A stretch of DNA of 64,000 nucleotides from Myxococcota bacterium. Lineage in GTDB: Bacteria > Myxococcota > XYA12-FULL-58-9 > JALHOP01. Made by a program: the position numbers and the translations under genes. The DNA is taken from assembly GCA_022842935.1 (NCBI GenBank), contig JALHOP010000006.1, positions 186,001 to 250,000 of the forward strand. Reading direction: 5' to 3'. Shown here piece by piece: positions 44,627 through 52,757 of this stretch; within the stretch, counting starts at the first letter, position 1, and every line of letters begins with the position of its first letter. The notes beneath the pieces were generated by a model, which saw nothing but the letters and a program-made list of their open reading frames with translations, was not told where the DNA came from and did no database searches.

Positions 44627-45760
44627 ATGAGTGAGAGCGAGCGGCAGGGGCTCAAAGGAGCTCGACGAGTCGTCGTCAAGGTTGGAACGCGGGTCCTGAC
44701 TCAGCCGGAGGGCGCCATTTCTCTCTCGCGCCTGGCCGGGATCGTGGAAGAGATCGTCCGCCTAAAATCGACGGGAGGCGAAGTCATCCTCGTTTCGTCG
44801 GGCGCCGTGGGCCTTGGGCGCCGTCAGCTCGGCTACACCTCGACCCCGAACGCTTTGGGGCTGCGCCAGGCGTTCGCGGCGGTCGGACAGAGCCGCCTCA
44901 TGAGCCTCTATCAGGACGCATTCGCGGTCGGTGGGGTCACCTGCGCCCAGGTGCTCCTGACGGAAGACGACTTCCACGAGCGTACCCGGTACTTGAACTT
45001 GCGCCGTACGCTCGCGACCTTGCTCGAGCATGGCGTGGTGCCTGTCATCAACGAAAACGACGTGGTTTCCGTGCAAGAGCTCGCGGTCCACGAGAGCCAC
45101 GGCAAGCCAGTATTCGGTGACAACGACCGCCTGTCTGCCCTCGTCGCAAGCGAGATCGGCTGCGACTTGCTGGTCATTCTCACGGATGTCGCCGGACTCT
45201 TCGACCGTGACCCCCGCAACGATCCAGCGGCCAAACGTATCTCGCGCGTCGACGATCTCGACGCTGTTGCCGCCAACATCGGGGGCAGCGTCTCGGGCGT
45301 GGGGCGCGGCGGCATGCGCACCAAGGTCGACGCAGCGGTGGTAGCGGCGCGCTCAGGATGCCATGCGGTGATCGCAAGCGGGCTCAACCAGGGAGCGCTG
45401 GCCAGGGTGCTCGCGGCCGAAGATGAAGGCACGTGGTTTCCGCGCAGCCAGGCCCTCTCCGCGCGGCACCGCTGGATCGCTTTTGCGACCCGCTCGAGCG
45501 GAGCGCTGCACTTGGATGCTGGCGCGGTGAAGGCGTTGATCGAGCGTGGAGCGTCGTTACTGGCCGCTGGCATCACCGGTGTCGACGGCGAGTTCGAAGC
45601 GGGCGCCGTCGTCGAGCTGCGTGGACCCGACAAAGCGCTCGTCGGTCGCGGCGTCTCCGAAGTCGACTCTGCTTGGGTTGCACGGTGGCTCGGGGGTGAA
45701 CGAACGACCTCGCGCAAACATCTCGTCGTGCATCGTAATGACATGGTGGTCGAGCCATGA
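44627..45760 (+). CDS. proB: Glutamate 5-kinase
   Basis: A 377-residue enzyme phosphorylating glutamate in the first step of proline synthesis. The kinase domain has VVKVGTRVLT at residues 15 to 24, VSSGAVGLGRRQLG near residue 60, NENDVVS near 145 and GGMRTKVDAA near 225. The C-terminal PUA domain (from about residue 280) is present. The ATG at 44627 is chosen because the kinase motif then follows immediately. Its stop overlaps proA by four bases. Confidence 0.95.
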   Translation: MSESERQGLKGARRVVVKVGTRVLTQPEGAISLSRLAGIVEEIVRLKSTGGEVILVSSGAVGLGRRQLGYTSTPNALGLRQAFAAVGQSRLMSLYQDAFAVGGVTCAQVLLTEDDFHERTRYLNLRRTLATLLEHGVVPVINENDVVSVQELAVHESHGKPVFGDNDRLSALVASEIGCDLLVILTDVAGLFDRDPRNDPAAKRISRVDDLDAVAANIGGSVSGVGRGGMRTKVDAAVVAARSGCHAVIASGLNQGALARVLAAEDEGTWFPRSQALSARHRWIAFATRSSGALHLDAGAVKALIERGASLLAAGITGVDGEFEAGAVVELRGPDKALVGRGVSEVDSAWVARWLGGERTTSRKHLVVHRNDMVVEP

Positions 45761-47022
45761 TTGATCTTGCTCGCGTCAGAGCCGCGCAACGTAAGCTCGC
45801 CACCGCCAAGGCCTCCGAGCGCACGGCTGCTTTGTCGTCTTTAGCGGACATCATGCGGGAGCAGGACGCAGCCATCGCCACTGCGAATCACCAGGACCTG
45901 GCGGCTGGCGCGAGCCTCGAGCCCCAACTCAAGAGTCGCCTCGCGCTCGATGCCAAGAAACGCGCTGGCCTCATCGATGGTCTCATGCAGCTTGCTGCAA
46001 GCAGCGACCCCATCGACGTCGAAGTGAGCCGTACCAAGCTCGACGATGGGCTCGTCCTCGCCAAGGTCCAGAGCCCGATCGGGGTCATCCTGGTGATCTT
46101 CGAGAGCCGCCCAGATGCCGTCATCCAAATCGCGAGTCTCGCGATCCGTTCGGGAAACGCAGTGGTGCTCAAGGGCGGCAGCGAGGCGACCCACAGCAAC
46201 CGCGTCCTGGTTGACTGTGTGCGCCAGAGCCTCGAGCGGGTCAGTCTCGATCCAGACGCGGTCATGTTGGTCGAGGGGCGCGCGGCGGTGCAAGAGCTGC
46301 TCTCACGCGGCGACGTCATCGACCTGGTCATCCCGCGCGGCTCTGGCCAGCTGGTGCGCTCGATTCAGGAGGGCACCCGCATTCCCGTTCTTGGCCACGC
46401 GGAGGGGGTCTGCCACCTCTACATCGACGCTCGTGCCGACGCTGCCATGGCGGTGCGTCTCGCCGTCGACGGCAAGTGCGACTATCCGTCGGCATGTAAC
46501 GCCACCGAGACAATCTTGGTTCACGAAGCGTTCGTGCCGCATATTGGCCGGGTCGCGGACGCTCTCACCGAGCGGGGTGTCGAGCTACGCGTTGGCGAAC
46601 GTTTGCAGTCGGTCCTGCCGCGTGCGAAGGCTGCTAGTGACGATGACTTCCACACCGAACACGGGGCCTTGATCGTCAACATGCAAATGGTTGGTGACAT
46701 CGGCGAAGCCATCTCCCACATCGCCCGATATGGCAGCGCCCACACCGATGCCATCTGCACGCAGGACCCCGCGGCAGCCGAGCGCTTTCTGCGTGAGGTC
46801 GACAGCGCCTCTGTCTTCCACAACGCGAGCACCCGATTCGCCGACGGCTTTCGCTACGGTCTCGGTGCCGAAGTTGGGGTCAGCACGTCGCGCATCCACG
46901 CCCGCGGCCCGGTGGGCGTCGAAGGACTCCTAACGACGCGGTGGCTGTTGCGAGGCGACGGACATATCGTGGGCGACTACTCGAGTGGTGCCAAGCGCTT
47001 CAAGCACGAGCGAATGAAGTGA
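45757..47022 (+). CDS. proA: Gamma-glutamyl phosphate reductase
   Basis: A 421-residue NADPH-dependent reductase acting on the ProB product in proline synthesis. Family segments include IGVILVIFESRPDAVIQIAS near residue 110, LKGGSEATHSN near 140 and the catalytic cysteine in GKCDYPSACNATET near 250, then FHNASTRFADGFRYGLGAEVG. The start overlaps the proB stop, so the two are translationally coupled. The transhydrogenase sthA follows after 16 bp, which may help supply NADPH. Confidence 0.95.
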   Translation: MIDLARVRAAQRKLATAKASERTAALSSLADIMREQDAAIATANHQDLAAGASLEPQLKSRLALDAKKRAGLIDGLMQLAASSDPIDVEVSRTKLDDGLVLAKVQSPIGVILVIFESRPDAVIQIASLAIRSGNAVVLKGGSEATHSNRVLVDCVRQSLERVSLDPDAVMLVEGRAAVQELLSRGDVIDLVIPRGSGQLVRSIQEGTRIPVLGHAEGVCHLYIDARADAAMAVRLAVDGKCDYPSACNATETILVHEAFVPHIGRVADALTERGVELRVGERLQSVLPRAKAASDDDFHTEHGALIVNMQMVGDIGEAISHIARYGSAHTDAICTQDPAAAERFLREVDSASVFHNASTRFADGFRYGLGAEVGVSTSRIHARGPVGVEGLLTTRWLLRGDGHIVGDYSSGAKRFKHERMK

Positions 47023-47038
47023 GGAGCTCGGATCCCTG

Positions 47039-48454
47039 ATGACCAAGCTGGACATGATCGTCATCGGCAGCGGACCAGGTGGTCAGCGAGCCGCAGTGCA
47101 GGCCGCCAAGATTGGCAAAAACGTCATGCTCGTCGAGAAGGCGAAAGACGTAGGCGGCGTCTCTATCAACACCGGCACCTTGCCTTCGAAGACCTTGCGC
47201 GAGGCCGTGGTCGACCTGTCGGGCGCGCGCGAGCGGCAGCTGTACGGCATGATGTACCGCGACAACACGGTCACGCCCGACTCGCTGCTATCGCGCACGC
47301 GACGTGTCATGGCTGCCGAACGCGACGTCATTCGCGCGCAGCTGCACCGCAATCGCGTCAGGCTCGTGCATGGGATGGCGCGCTTCGAGTCGGCCAATAC
47401 GGTCGCCGTCGGCAGCGATGTTTACGAAGCGGACTACATCGTCATCGCGGTCGGTACATTTCCCGCCGTCACGCCGGGGATCGCCATCGATCACGAGACG
47501 GTGCTGACGAGCGATGACATTCTCCAGCTCAAGCGTATTCCGAAGAACCTCATCGTTGCCGGCGCGGGGGTGATCGGCACCGAATACGCCACCATGTTCA
47601 TGGAGCTAGGCTGCGAGATCACGCTCGTCGACAAGCGCAGCGTTTATCTCGACATGATCGACGACGAGATCCGCGACGCCTTCCAGGCGCACCTGCGCGA
47701 GCGCAACGTCACGTTCCGAATGAACGAAGAGGTGACCCGCGTCGAGAAGATCGGACCCGAGCGCGTAATTGTCCATGTGAAGAGTGGCAAGCGCATCGCG
47801 GGCGACATGCTGCTGGTCTCGTCTGGGCGCCAAGGCGCCGTCGACGGTCTGCAACTCGAGAAAGCAGGCATCACCGCCGACCCGCGCGGCAAGATCACCG
47901 TCGACGCCAACTACCGCACCACCGTCTCGAACATCTACGCGGTTGGAGACGTCATCGGAGCGCCGCAGCTCGCCTCGACCAGCGCCGAACAAGGTCGTAT
48001 CGCCGCTTGTCACGCCTTCGGTATCAAGGCTCAATCGGTCCCGGACCTCTTCCCCTACGGCATCTACTCGATTCCCGAGATTGCCTGGGTCGGCCCCACC
48101 GAAGAAGACCTGACCCGCCGCGGCATCGGCTACGAAACAGGGCGTGCCCGCTATCGCGAAATCGCGCGCGGCCAGATCTTGGGCGACGACGATGGCATGC
48201 TGAAGATCGTCTTCGAGCTTCATACACGCAAGCTCCTCGCCGTCTGGGCGATGGGTACGCAAGCCACCGAGGTCGTGCACGTCGGCCAGGCCGTCATGGC
48301 ACACGGCGGAACGCTCGACTACTTCCTCTCCAACGTCTTCAACTATCCGACGCTTGCCGAATGCTACAAAGTCGCGGCTCTGAATGGCTACAACAAGCTG
48401 CGTGGACTAGTTGACCTCGCCCAGGGTCAGACCTCCACGGACGGCGCCGAGTAG
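47039..48454 (+). CDS. sthA: Soluble pyridine nucleotide transhydrogenase
   Basis: A 471-residue FAD enzyme that equilibrates NADH and NADPH. The FAD motif GSGPGGQRAAVQAA is at residues 10 to 23. The redox-disulfide position reads GGVSINTGTLPSKTLRE, so the CxxxxC of lipoamide dehydrogenases is absent, as is normal for SthA. A second Rossmann motif (GAGVIGTEYA) is near residue 180 and the C-terminal dimer domain is complete. It follows proBA closely and runs convergent to dus, with a hairpin between. Confidence 0.9.
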   Translation: MTKLDMIVIGSGPGGQRAAVQAAKIGKNVMLVEKAKDVGGVSINTGTLPSKTLREAVVDLSGARERQLYGMMYRDNTVTPDSLLSRTRRVMAAERDVIRAQLHRNRVRLVHGMARFESANTVAVGSDVYEADYIVIAVGTFPAVTPGIAIDHETVLTSDDILQLKRIPKNLIVAGAGVIGTEYATMFMELGCEITLVDKRSVYLDMIDDEIRDAFQAHLRERNVTFRMNEEVTRVEKIGPERVIVHVKSGKRIAGDMLLVSSGRQGAVDGLQLEKAGITADPRGKITVDANYRTTVSNIYAVGDVIGAPQLASTSAEQGRIAACHAFGIKAQSVPDLFPYGIYSIPEIAWVGPTEEDLTRRGIGYETGRARYREIARGQILGDDDGMLKIVFELHTRKLLAVWAMGTQATEVVHVGQAVMAHGGTLDYFLSNVFNYPTLAECYKVAALNGYNKLRGLVDLAQGQTSTDGAE

Positions 48455-48484
48455 GTCGTCGAGCAGGCCCCTCTGGGGCACGAC
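48455..48484. terminator. Hairpin between convergent sthA and dus
   Basis: A GCCCC/GGGGC stem with a TCT loop is flanked by a GTCGT/ACGAC outer pairing across a small bulge. Lying between two converging stop codons, it could terminate both transcripts. No T-run follows. Confidence 0.4.
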
Positions 48485-48490
48485 GCCACA

Positions 48491-49519
48491 CTACGCAGCA
48501 GCTACTGCTGGACTCCTGGCGAATCCGGATGACTCTCGCGTTCCACTTGGGCCGAGATCGATCGCGTCGCAGCTCAAGTGCGCCATGCGGCGCCGAGCTT
48601 CGCTGAGCAAGGCCTCGAGAGTCGCGCTACGAAGTAGCTCTCGGACCGTGAGCCTGTCGTCCGCGATACCGCGTGCGCAATAGCGAACCATTTCCTTGAG
48701 CATGCCAAGGGTTCGTCCGGAAAAGACAGGAAGGTACTCCGCCGCAGTGTGCTCGAGGAAAACGACGAGGTCCTCTCCATTGGGACGAAAGGGCTCGCGG
48801 CCTGCCTCGAGATCGGCGATTTGCGCGAAGATCCAAGGGTTGCGAATCGCTGGACGGCCGATCATCACACCGTCACAGCCGGTCTCGGCGCGCATGCGTA
48901 AAGCGTCGGCGGCGTACCAGCAGTCGCCGTTACCGATCACTGGGATGCGGAGGACGTCTTTGATGCTCGCGATCACGCGCCAATCGGCGACGCCTTCGTA
49001 TTGGTCGCGTCGCAAGCGTGGGTGAACGGAGAGAAAGTCCGCTCCGGCGTCCTCGATCGCGCGCGCCAGGGTAAGCACGTGGGCGGCATCGTCGAAGCCA
49101 GCGCGCATTTTTACCGAGACGAGCCCTGGTACCGCTGCGCGGATCGCCGAGACAACGCGGGATACCAACGCGGGATCTTTGAGCATCGCTGCGCCGACGC
49201 CGTTGTTGCTCGCCCGCTTGGTCGGGCAGCCCATGTTGACGTCGACGACATCGGCGCCAGCTTCGGCGAGAACCCGGGCAGCGTCCGCCATGTCGTCGGC
49301 TTCGTTGCCCATGAGCTGAACCAAGAGCGGTACCTCGCCGGTCTTGACGACGTGGGCGCGTACCTGCGCGGGACCGATCGGCGCTCGCGAGATACGCACG
49401 AACTCGGTGCACACGACGCCCAGACCACCACGTGACGCCATTGATGCGCGAAAGAGCGGGTGGCTTACCCCCTCCATGGGCGCGAGCAAGGTCGCGGGAG
49501 TGAAGGGAAAGCGGCTCAC
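48491..49519 (-). CDS. tRNA-dihydrouridine synthase
   Basis: A 342-residue flavoenzyme that reduces specific uridines in tRNA; the GTG start is used. Dus landmarks are LLAPMEGVSHPLFR at the N-terminus, the catalytic cysteine in DVNMGCPTKRASNNGVGAAM near residue 97, SVKMRAGFDD near 137 and VIGNGDC near 197, with GCDGVMIGRPAIRNPWIF near 217. Which uridine it modifies (DusA, B or C type) cannot be assigned here. Confidence 0.92.
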   Translation of the reverse strand: MSRFPFTPATLLAPMEGVSHPLFRASMASRGGLGVVCTEFVRISRAPIGPAQVRAHVVKTGEVPLLVQLMGNEADDMADAARVLAEAGADVVDVNMGCPTKRASNNGVGAAMLKDPALVSRVVSAIRAAVPGLVSVKMRAGFDDAAHVLTLARAIEDAGADFLSVHPRLRRDQYEGVADWRVIASIKDVLRIPVIGNGDCWYAADALRMRAETGCDGVMIGRPAIRNPWIFAQIADLEAGREPFRPNGEDLVVFLEHTAAEYLPVFSGRTLGMLKEMVRYCARGIADDRLTVRELLRSATLEALLSEARRRMAHLSCDAIDLGPSGTRESSGFARSPAVAAA

Positions 49520-49733
49520 GCGGCTTTACATAGCCAGGCCGCGCCCGCAGTCGTCAACGTCATGAGCCTCGCTATGCGCGGGGACGTCCGTCGGTCGGGT
49601 CTCGTGTTACGTCTGGATACTTGCAAAAGCAACGCGCGTGGCCACAGATCGACCCTGCCGTAGCCAGCCGACAGGCTCCGCTCGAACGCGGACAATCGCG
49701 GCGCGCTCTAGAACCACGTGTCACGAGGCAAGC

Positions 49734-50009
49734 ATGTGTCGCAGCATCAAGATCCTCTTTAACTTCGACCCGCCCGCCACCGACGCGGAAGTCCACGCCG
49801 CGTCATTGCAGTTCGTCCGCAAGCTTTCTGGCTTCACCGCACCATCGAAGGGCAACGAAGAGGCCTTCAACGCGGCGGTCGAAGACGTTACGCGCGTCGC
49901 GCGCAAGCTCGTCGATTCTCTGAAGACCAACGCCGCTCCCAAGAATCGCGCGACCGAGGCAGCCAAGGCAAAGGCTCGCGCTGCCGTTCGTTTCGGCGGA
50001 CGACCATGA
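49734..50009 (+). CDS. DUF2277 family protein
   Basis: A 91-residue protein opening MCRSIKILFNFDPPATD, the usual start of DUF2277 proteins, with LQFVRKLSGFTAPSKGNEEAF following. The ATG at 49734 has GAGG about eight bases upstream. Its stop overlaps the YeeE/YedE start by four bases. The family has no known function; a link to sulfur transport is suggested only by the overlap. Confidence 0.85.
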   Translation: MCRSIKILFNFDPPATDAEVHAASLQFVRKLSGFTAPSKGNEEAFNAAVEDVTRVARKLVDSLKTNAAPKNRATEAAKAKARAAVRFGGRP

Positions 50010-50428
50010 GCTTTTTGACTTCGCTCGCGGGTGGTGTCGTCATCGGGCTCGCCTCGGCTCTGCTCCTGCTCGTTCATGGGCGCGTCGCTGGTGTCAGCGG
50101 TATCGTTGGCAGGCTCGTCGATGGTCGCCGCGACACCGTCGCTATCGACCTCGCTTTCGTCGCAGGGCTCATCGGCGCGGGCGTCACCTTCGGTATGGTC
50201 GCGGGCGATGCGATCGGCCCGGCCATCATGACGCGCTGGTCGTCGGTCATCGCGGCGGGATTGTTGGTGGGATTCGGCACCCGAGTCGGCAATGGCTGCA
50301 CCAGTGGACACGGCGTATGTGGGATTGGACGGGGTTCGCCGCGTTCGCTTGTCGCCACGCTAGTTTTCATGGTCACCGCCGGTGTCACCGTCTTCGTCGT
50401 GCGACACGTCCTGGCGGTGACTCCGTGA
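50006..50428 (+). CDS. YeeE/YedE-family sulfur-transport protein, N-terminal half
   Basis: A 140-residue membrane protein with four hydrophobic segments and the motif GNGCTSGHGVCG near residue 98, which in the thiosulfate importer TsuA-type family holds functional cysteines. It corresponds to one half of a full-length YeeE/YedE protein. It is encoded as a separate gene whose stop overlaps the second half's GTG. Two-gene arrangements of this family are known. Confidence 0.85.
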   Translation: MSFLTSLAGGVVIGLASALLLLVHGRVAGVSGIVGRLVDGRRDTVAIDLAFVAGLIGAGVTFGMVAGDAIGPAIMTRWSSVIAAGLLVGFGTRVGNGCTSGHGVCGIGRGSPRSLVATLVFMVTAGVTVFVVRHVLAVTP

Positions 50429-50829
50429 AGGCCGTCAGCGCCATGATGGCCGGGCTGCTCTTCGGTGCGGGTCTGTGTATCTCGGGAATGACTTGGCCAT
50501 CGCGGGTCGTCGGCTTCCTCGACGTCGCCGGTGCCTGGGACCCGAGTCTTGCCTTCGTCATGCTCGGCGCGGTCGGCACCTACGCTGCGAGCGGGTATTG
50601 GATCCGGCGGCGCGGAGCACCACTTCTGGCGAGCTCCTTCGAGCGGCCTGCGGCCTCGACGCTGGACCTGCGCTTGCTCGGCGGCTCTGCCATCTTTGGC
50701 GTCGGGTGGGGGCTGTCGGGATATTGCCCGGGCCCAGCCATCGTTAGCATCGCGGCGCTGGCTCCGGTCACGCTCGTGTTCATGGTGGCCGTCATCGTCG
50801 GCATGCTTGCCGCGAAGCGCATCGTGTAA
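50425..50829 (+). CDS. YeeE/YedE-family sulfur-transport protein, C-terminal half
   Basis: About 134 residues from a GTG at 50425 that overlaps the previous stop (GTGA). It has four hydrophobic segments with cysteines in GAGLCISGM near residue 18 and SGYCPGPA near residue 104. Together with its partner it would form the sulfur-compound pore. It completes a three-gene overlapping unit with the DUF2277 gene. Confidence 0.85.
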   Translation: MKAVSAMMAGLLFGAGLCISGMTWPSRVVGFLDVAGAWDPSLAFVMLGAVGTYAASGYWIRRRGAPLLASSFERPAASTLDLRLLGGSAIFGVGWGLSGYCPGPAIVSIAALAPVTLVFMVAVIVGMLAAKRIV

Positions 50830-50927
50830 CGAATCGGCATCGGGTGACCGGCGTCACAGTCCATCGGGCTCGATGGCGCTAATTACGGTCGCGAAGTGAA
50901 TGGACGCATGGGTTCGTCCGTCGTGCA

Positions 50928-50956
50928 TTGACACGATGGGGTCACAGCACTATTCG
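50928..50956 (+). promoter_or_regulatory. Candidate sigma70-type promoter for lipoprotein array
   Basis: A perfect TTGACA at 50928-50933 and TATTCG at 50951-50956 are 17 bp apart. The -10 element is weak (3 of 6). The spacing and position, 40 bp before the first lipoprotein start, make it plausible. Confidence 0.4.
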
Positions 50957-50996
50957 CCGCGTGCTCGCTGTGTCTCGCGAGGAAACCGGGAGCCGA

Positions 50997-52703
50997 ATGA
51001 AGAGTGGTAGCGCTTGGTGGGCCATCTTCGCGGTCACGTGGGCCGGGCTTGCGGGCTGCGGCGACGACGTGCGCACCGGTGTCTTTGTGGGTGGGCCTGT
51101 CATTGGCCTCCGCTACGAAACACTCACGCGTTCGGGGCTAACCGACGAGCGTGGCAAGTTCGAGTACGCCGACACCGAGACGGTCACCTTCACAGTCGGT
51201 GGAGTCGTGCTCGGAACCGCACGGGGCGCGCAGCGGATCTCTCCGTTCGACCTTTTTGGAATCGTACCACCCACGGATCCGGCCGAGCTACGCGCTCTAC
51301 TTCGCGACAACGTCCTCACCGAATTCGACCGGGCCGCGAACGTCGCGCTCTTCCTGCAGGCCCTCGATGCCGACCGCGACCCGACCAACGGCGTTGACGT
51401 GACCAGCTCAGGAGCGACGCTCGCTGGAGTCTCCCTAGGGTTCGACGAGAGCTTCGCCTCCTTCGCGTTCGGCTCGTTCGCTCGCTTTGCCGCGATGCAT
51501 CCCGGAGTCGATCGGAACATCGACGTGGCTGCGGTTTTGCCCACCCTGTACGCGGCGCTAGCGATTGAAGTCGCGGGCCACGTTCCCGCGACGAACAGCA
51601 TCGACTACGGCGATGACGGACGTATCGATGCGAACACGACGTTCTCCGTCGATAGCCTTGGGCGTGTCGTCTTGTCGCGGAGCGATAGTAGCGGAAACGG
51701 CGTCGTCGATCGGGAGGAAAGCATCGTCTACGGCTCCCGTGGCCGCGCCATCAACCACGACTTCCGCAGCGACCCAAACGAGGATGGTGTCTTCGAGCGC
51801 ATCGAGTCAGAGGCAGTTGCCTTCGATAGCGATGGCTACAGGACGAGCAGGACTGTCCAGGACACCATGAACGGCGTCGTCGGCCTCAAGCAGGTCTTCA
51901 CCTTCACACACGACAGCCGTGGCAACGAGCTCACGTCTCTGCAGGAGAACGACAATGGCGGTAACGGCTCCATCGAGAGTCGGCGCTCCGAGGCACGCGT
52001 CTACGATCTCGCGGGTAGGCGTCTTAGTAATCGCGTCGAGACCGACACCAACGGGGACGGGGCGGCCGAGAGGATCAAAACCGAGACCTTGGTCTGGAGC
52101 GCCGATGGGTTCGTCGCCGAGGCGGTGACCGACGCCGACGACGATGCCGATGGCTCAATCGACTCTCGCCTGGTGGTCACCTACACGCGTGACCCAGCCG
52201 GTCGAGCTCTCGAGCAGAATGACGAAGCTCAGAACGGCGGCGTCGTGGTCAGCCGAGGTCACTCTGCTTTCACCTACGATGGTAACGGCAACAATCTGAC
52301 CAACGTCTACGAAGAAGATAGCAACGCCGATGGTACCATCGATTACCGCTCGACTTACACCGCGACCTACCGCGAGGACGGTCGTCGGCTCGACGAGATA
52401 TTCACCGTCGATAGCGACGCTGATGGCGCGCATGACTTTGTCGGTACGACCACGCGGGTCTACGACGAGCTCGCCAATCTGATTTCCGTGATCTCGGAGA
52501 ACGATAACGGTGGCGATGGCGTCATCGACACCCGCAGAACCGTCGAAAGCACGTACGATGCGTCGGGCAACGAGGTTTCTCGGTTGAGTCGCGCAGACGC
52601 CAACAACGACAGCACGTTCGATAGCCAAACGCGAGAAGTGACGACATACTCCGAGATCGCGGATGGCCTCTATCGGCTCGTCTTCGAGCTTGTGGGCAGT
52701 TGA
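50997..52703 (+). CDS. Repeat lipoprotein 1 of a tandem family of three
   Basis: A 568-residue lipoprotein; the ATG at 50997 has GGGAG upstream and opens a signal ending in LAGCGDD. Residues about 28 to 200 form a domain shared with the next two genes (TGVFVGGPVIGLRYE, RSGLTDERGKFEY, ISPFDLFGI, FDRAANVALFLQALDAD). The rest is about eleven repeats of roughly 30 residues, each with a Ca-loop-like DTNGDGAAE or DNGGDGVID and a YDxxG-type turn (RVYDLAGRRLS, STYDASGNEVS). It ends in EIADGLYRLVFELVGS, matched in gene 2. It is probably surface-anchored and Ca-stabilised; no function is known. Confidence 0.78.
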   Translation: MKSGSAWWAIFAVTWAGLAGCGDDVRTGVFVGGPVIGLRYETLTRSGLTDERGKFEYADTETVTFTVGGVVLGTARGAQRISPFDLFGIVPPTDPAELRALLRDNVLTEFDRAANVALFLQALDADRDPTNGVDVTSSGATLAGVSLGFDESFASFAFGSFARFAAMHPGVDRNIDVAAVLPTLYAALAIEVAGHVPATNSIDYGDDGRIDANTTFSVDSLGRVVLSRSDSSGNGVVDREESIVYGSRGRAINHDFRSDPNEDGVFERIESEAVAFDSDGYRTSRTVQDTMNGVVGLKQVFTFTHDSRGNELTSLQENDNGGNGSIESRRSEARVYDLAGRRLSNRVETDTNGDGAAERIKTETLVWSADGFVAEAVTDADDDADGSIDSRLVVTYTRDPAGRALEQNDEAQNGGVVVSRGHSAFTYDGNGNNLTNVYEEDSNADGTIDYRSTYTATYREDGRRLDEIFTVDSDADGAHDFVGTTTRVYDELANLISVISENDNGGDGVIDTRRTVESTYDASGNEVSRLSRADANNDSTFDSQTREVTTYSEIADGLYRLVFELVGS

Positions 52704-52757
52704 TTGACGAAGGTGCGGTGCGAGCGCGCAGCGCGACATTGAAAGGCGAGGTCCTCC

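Noticed and set aside
47039-48454. Dihydrolipoamide dehydrogenase
   Set aside because: The redox CxxxxC is replaced by SINTGT, which is the normal state of soluble transhydrogenase.
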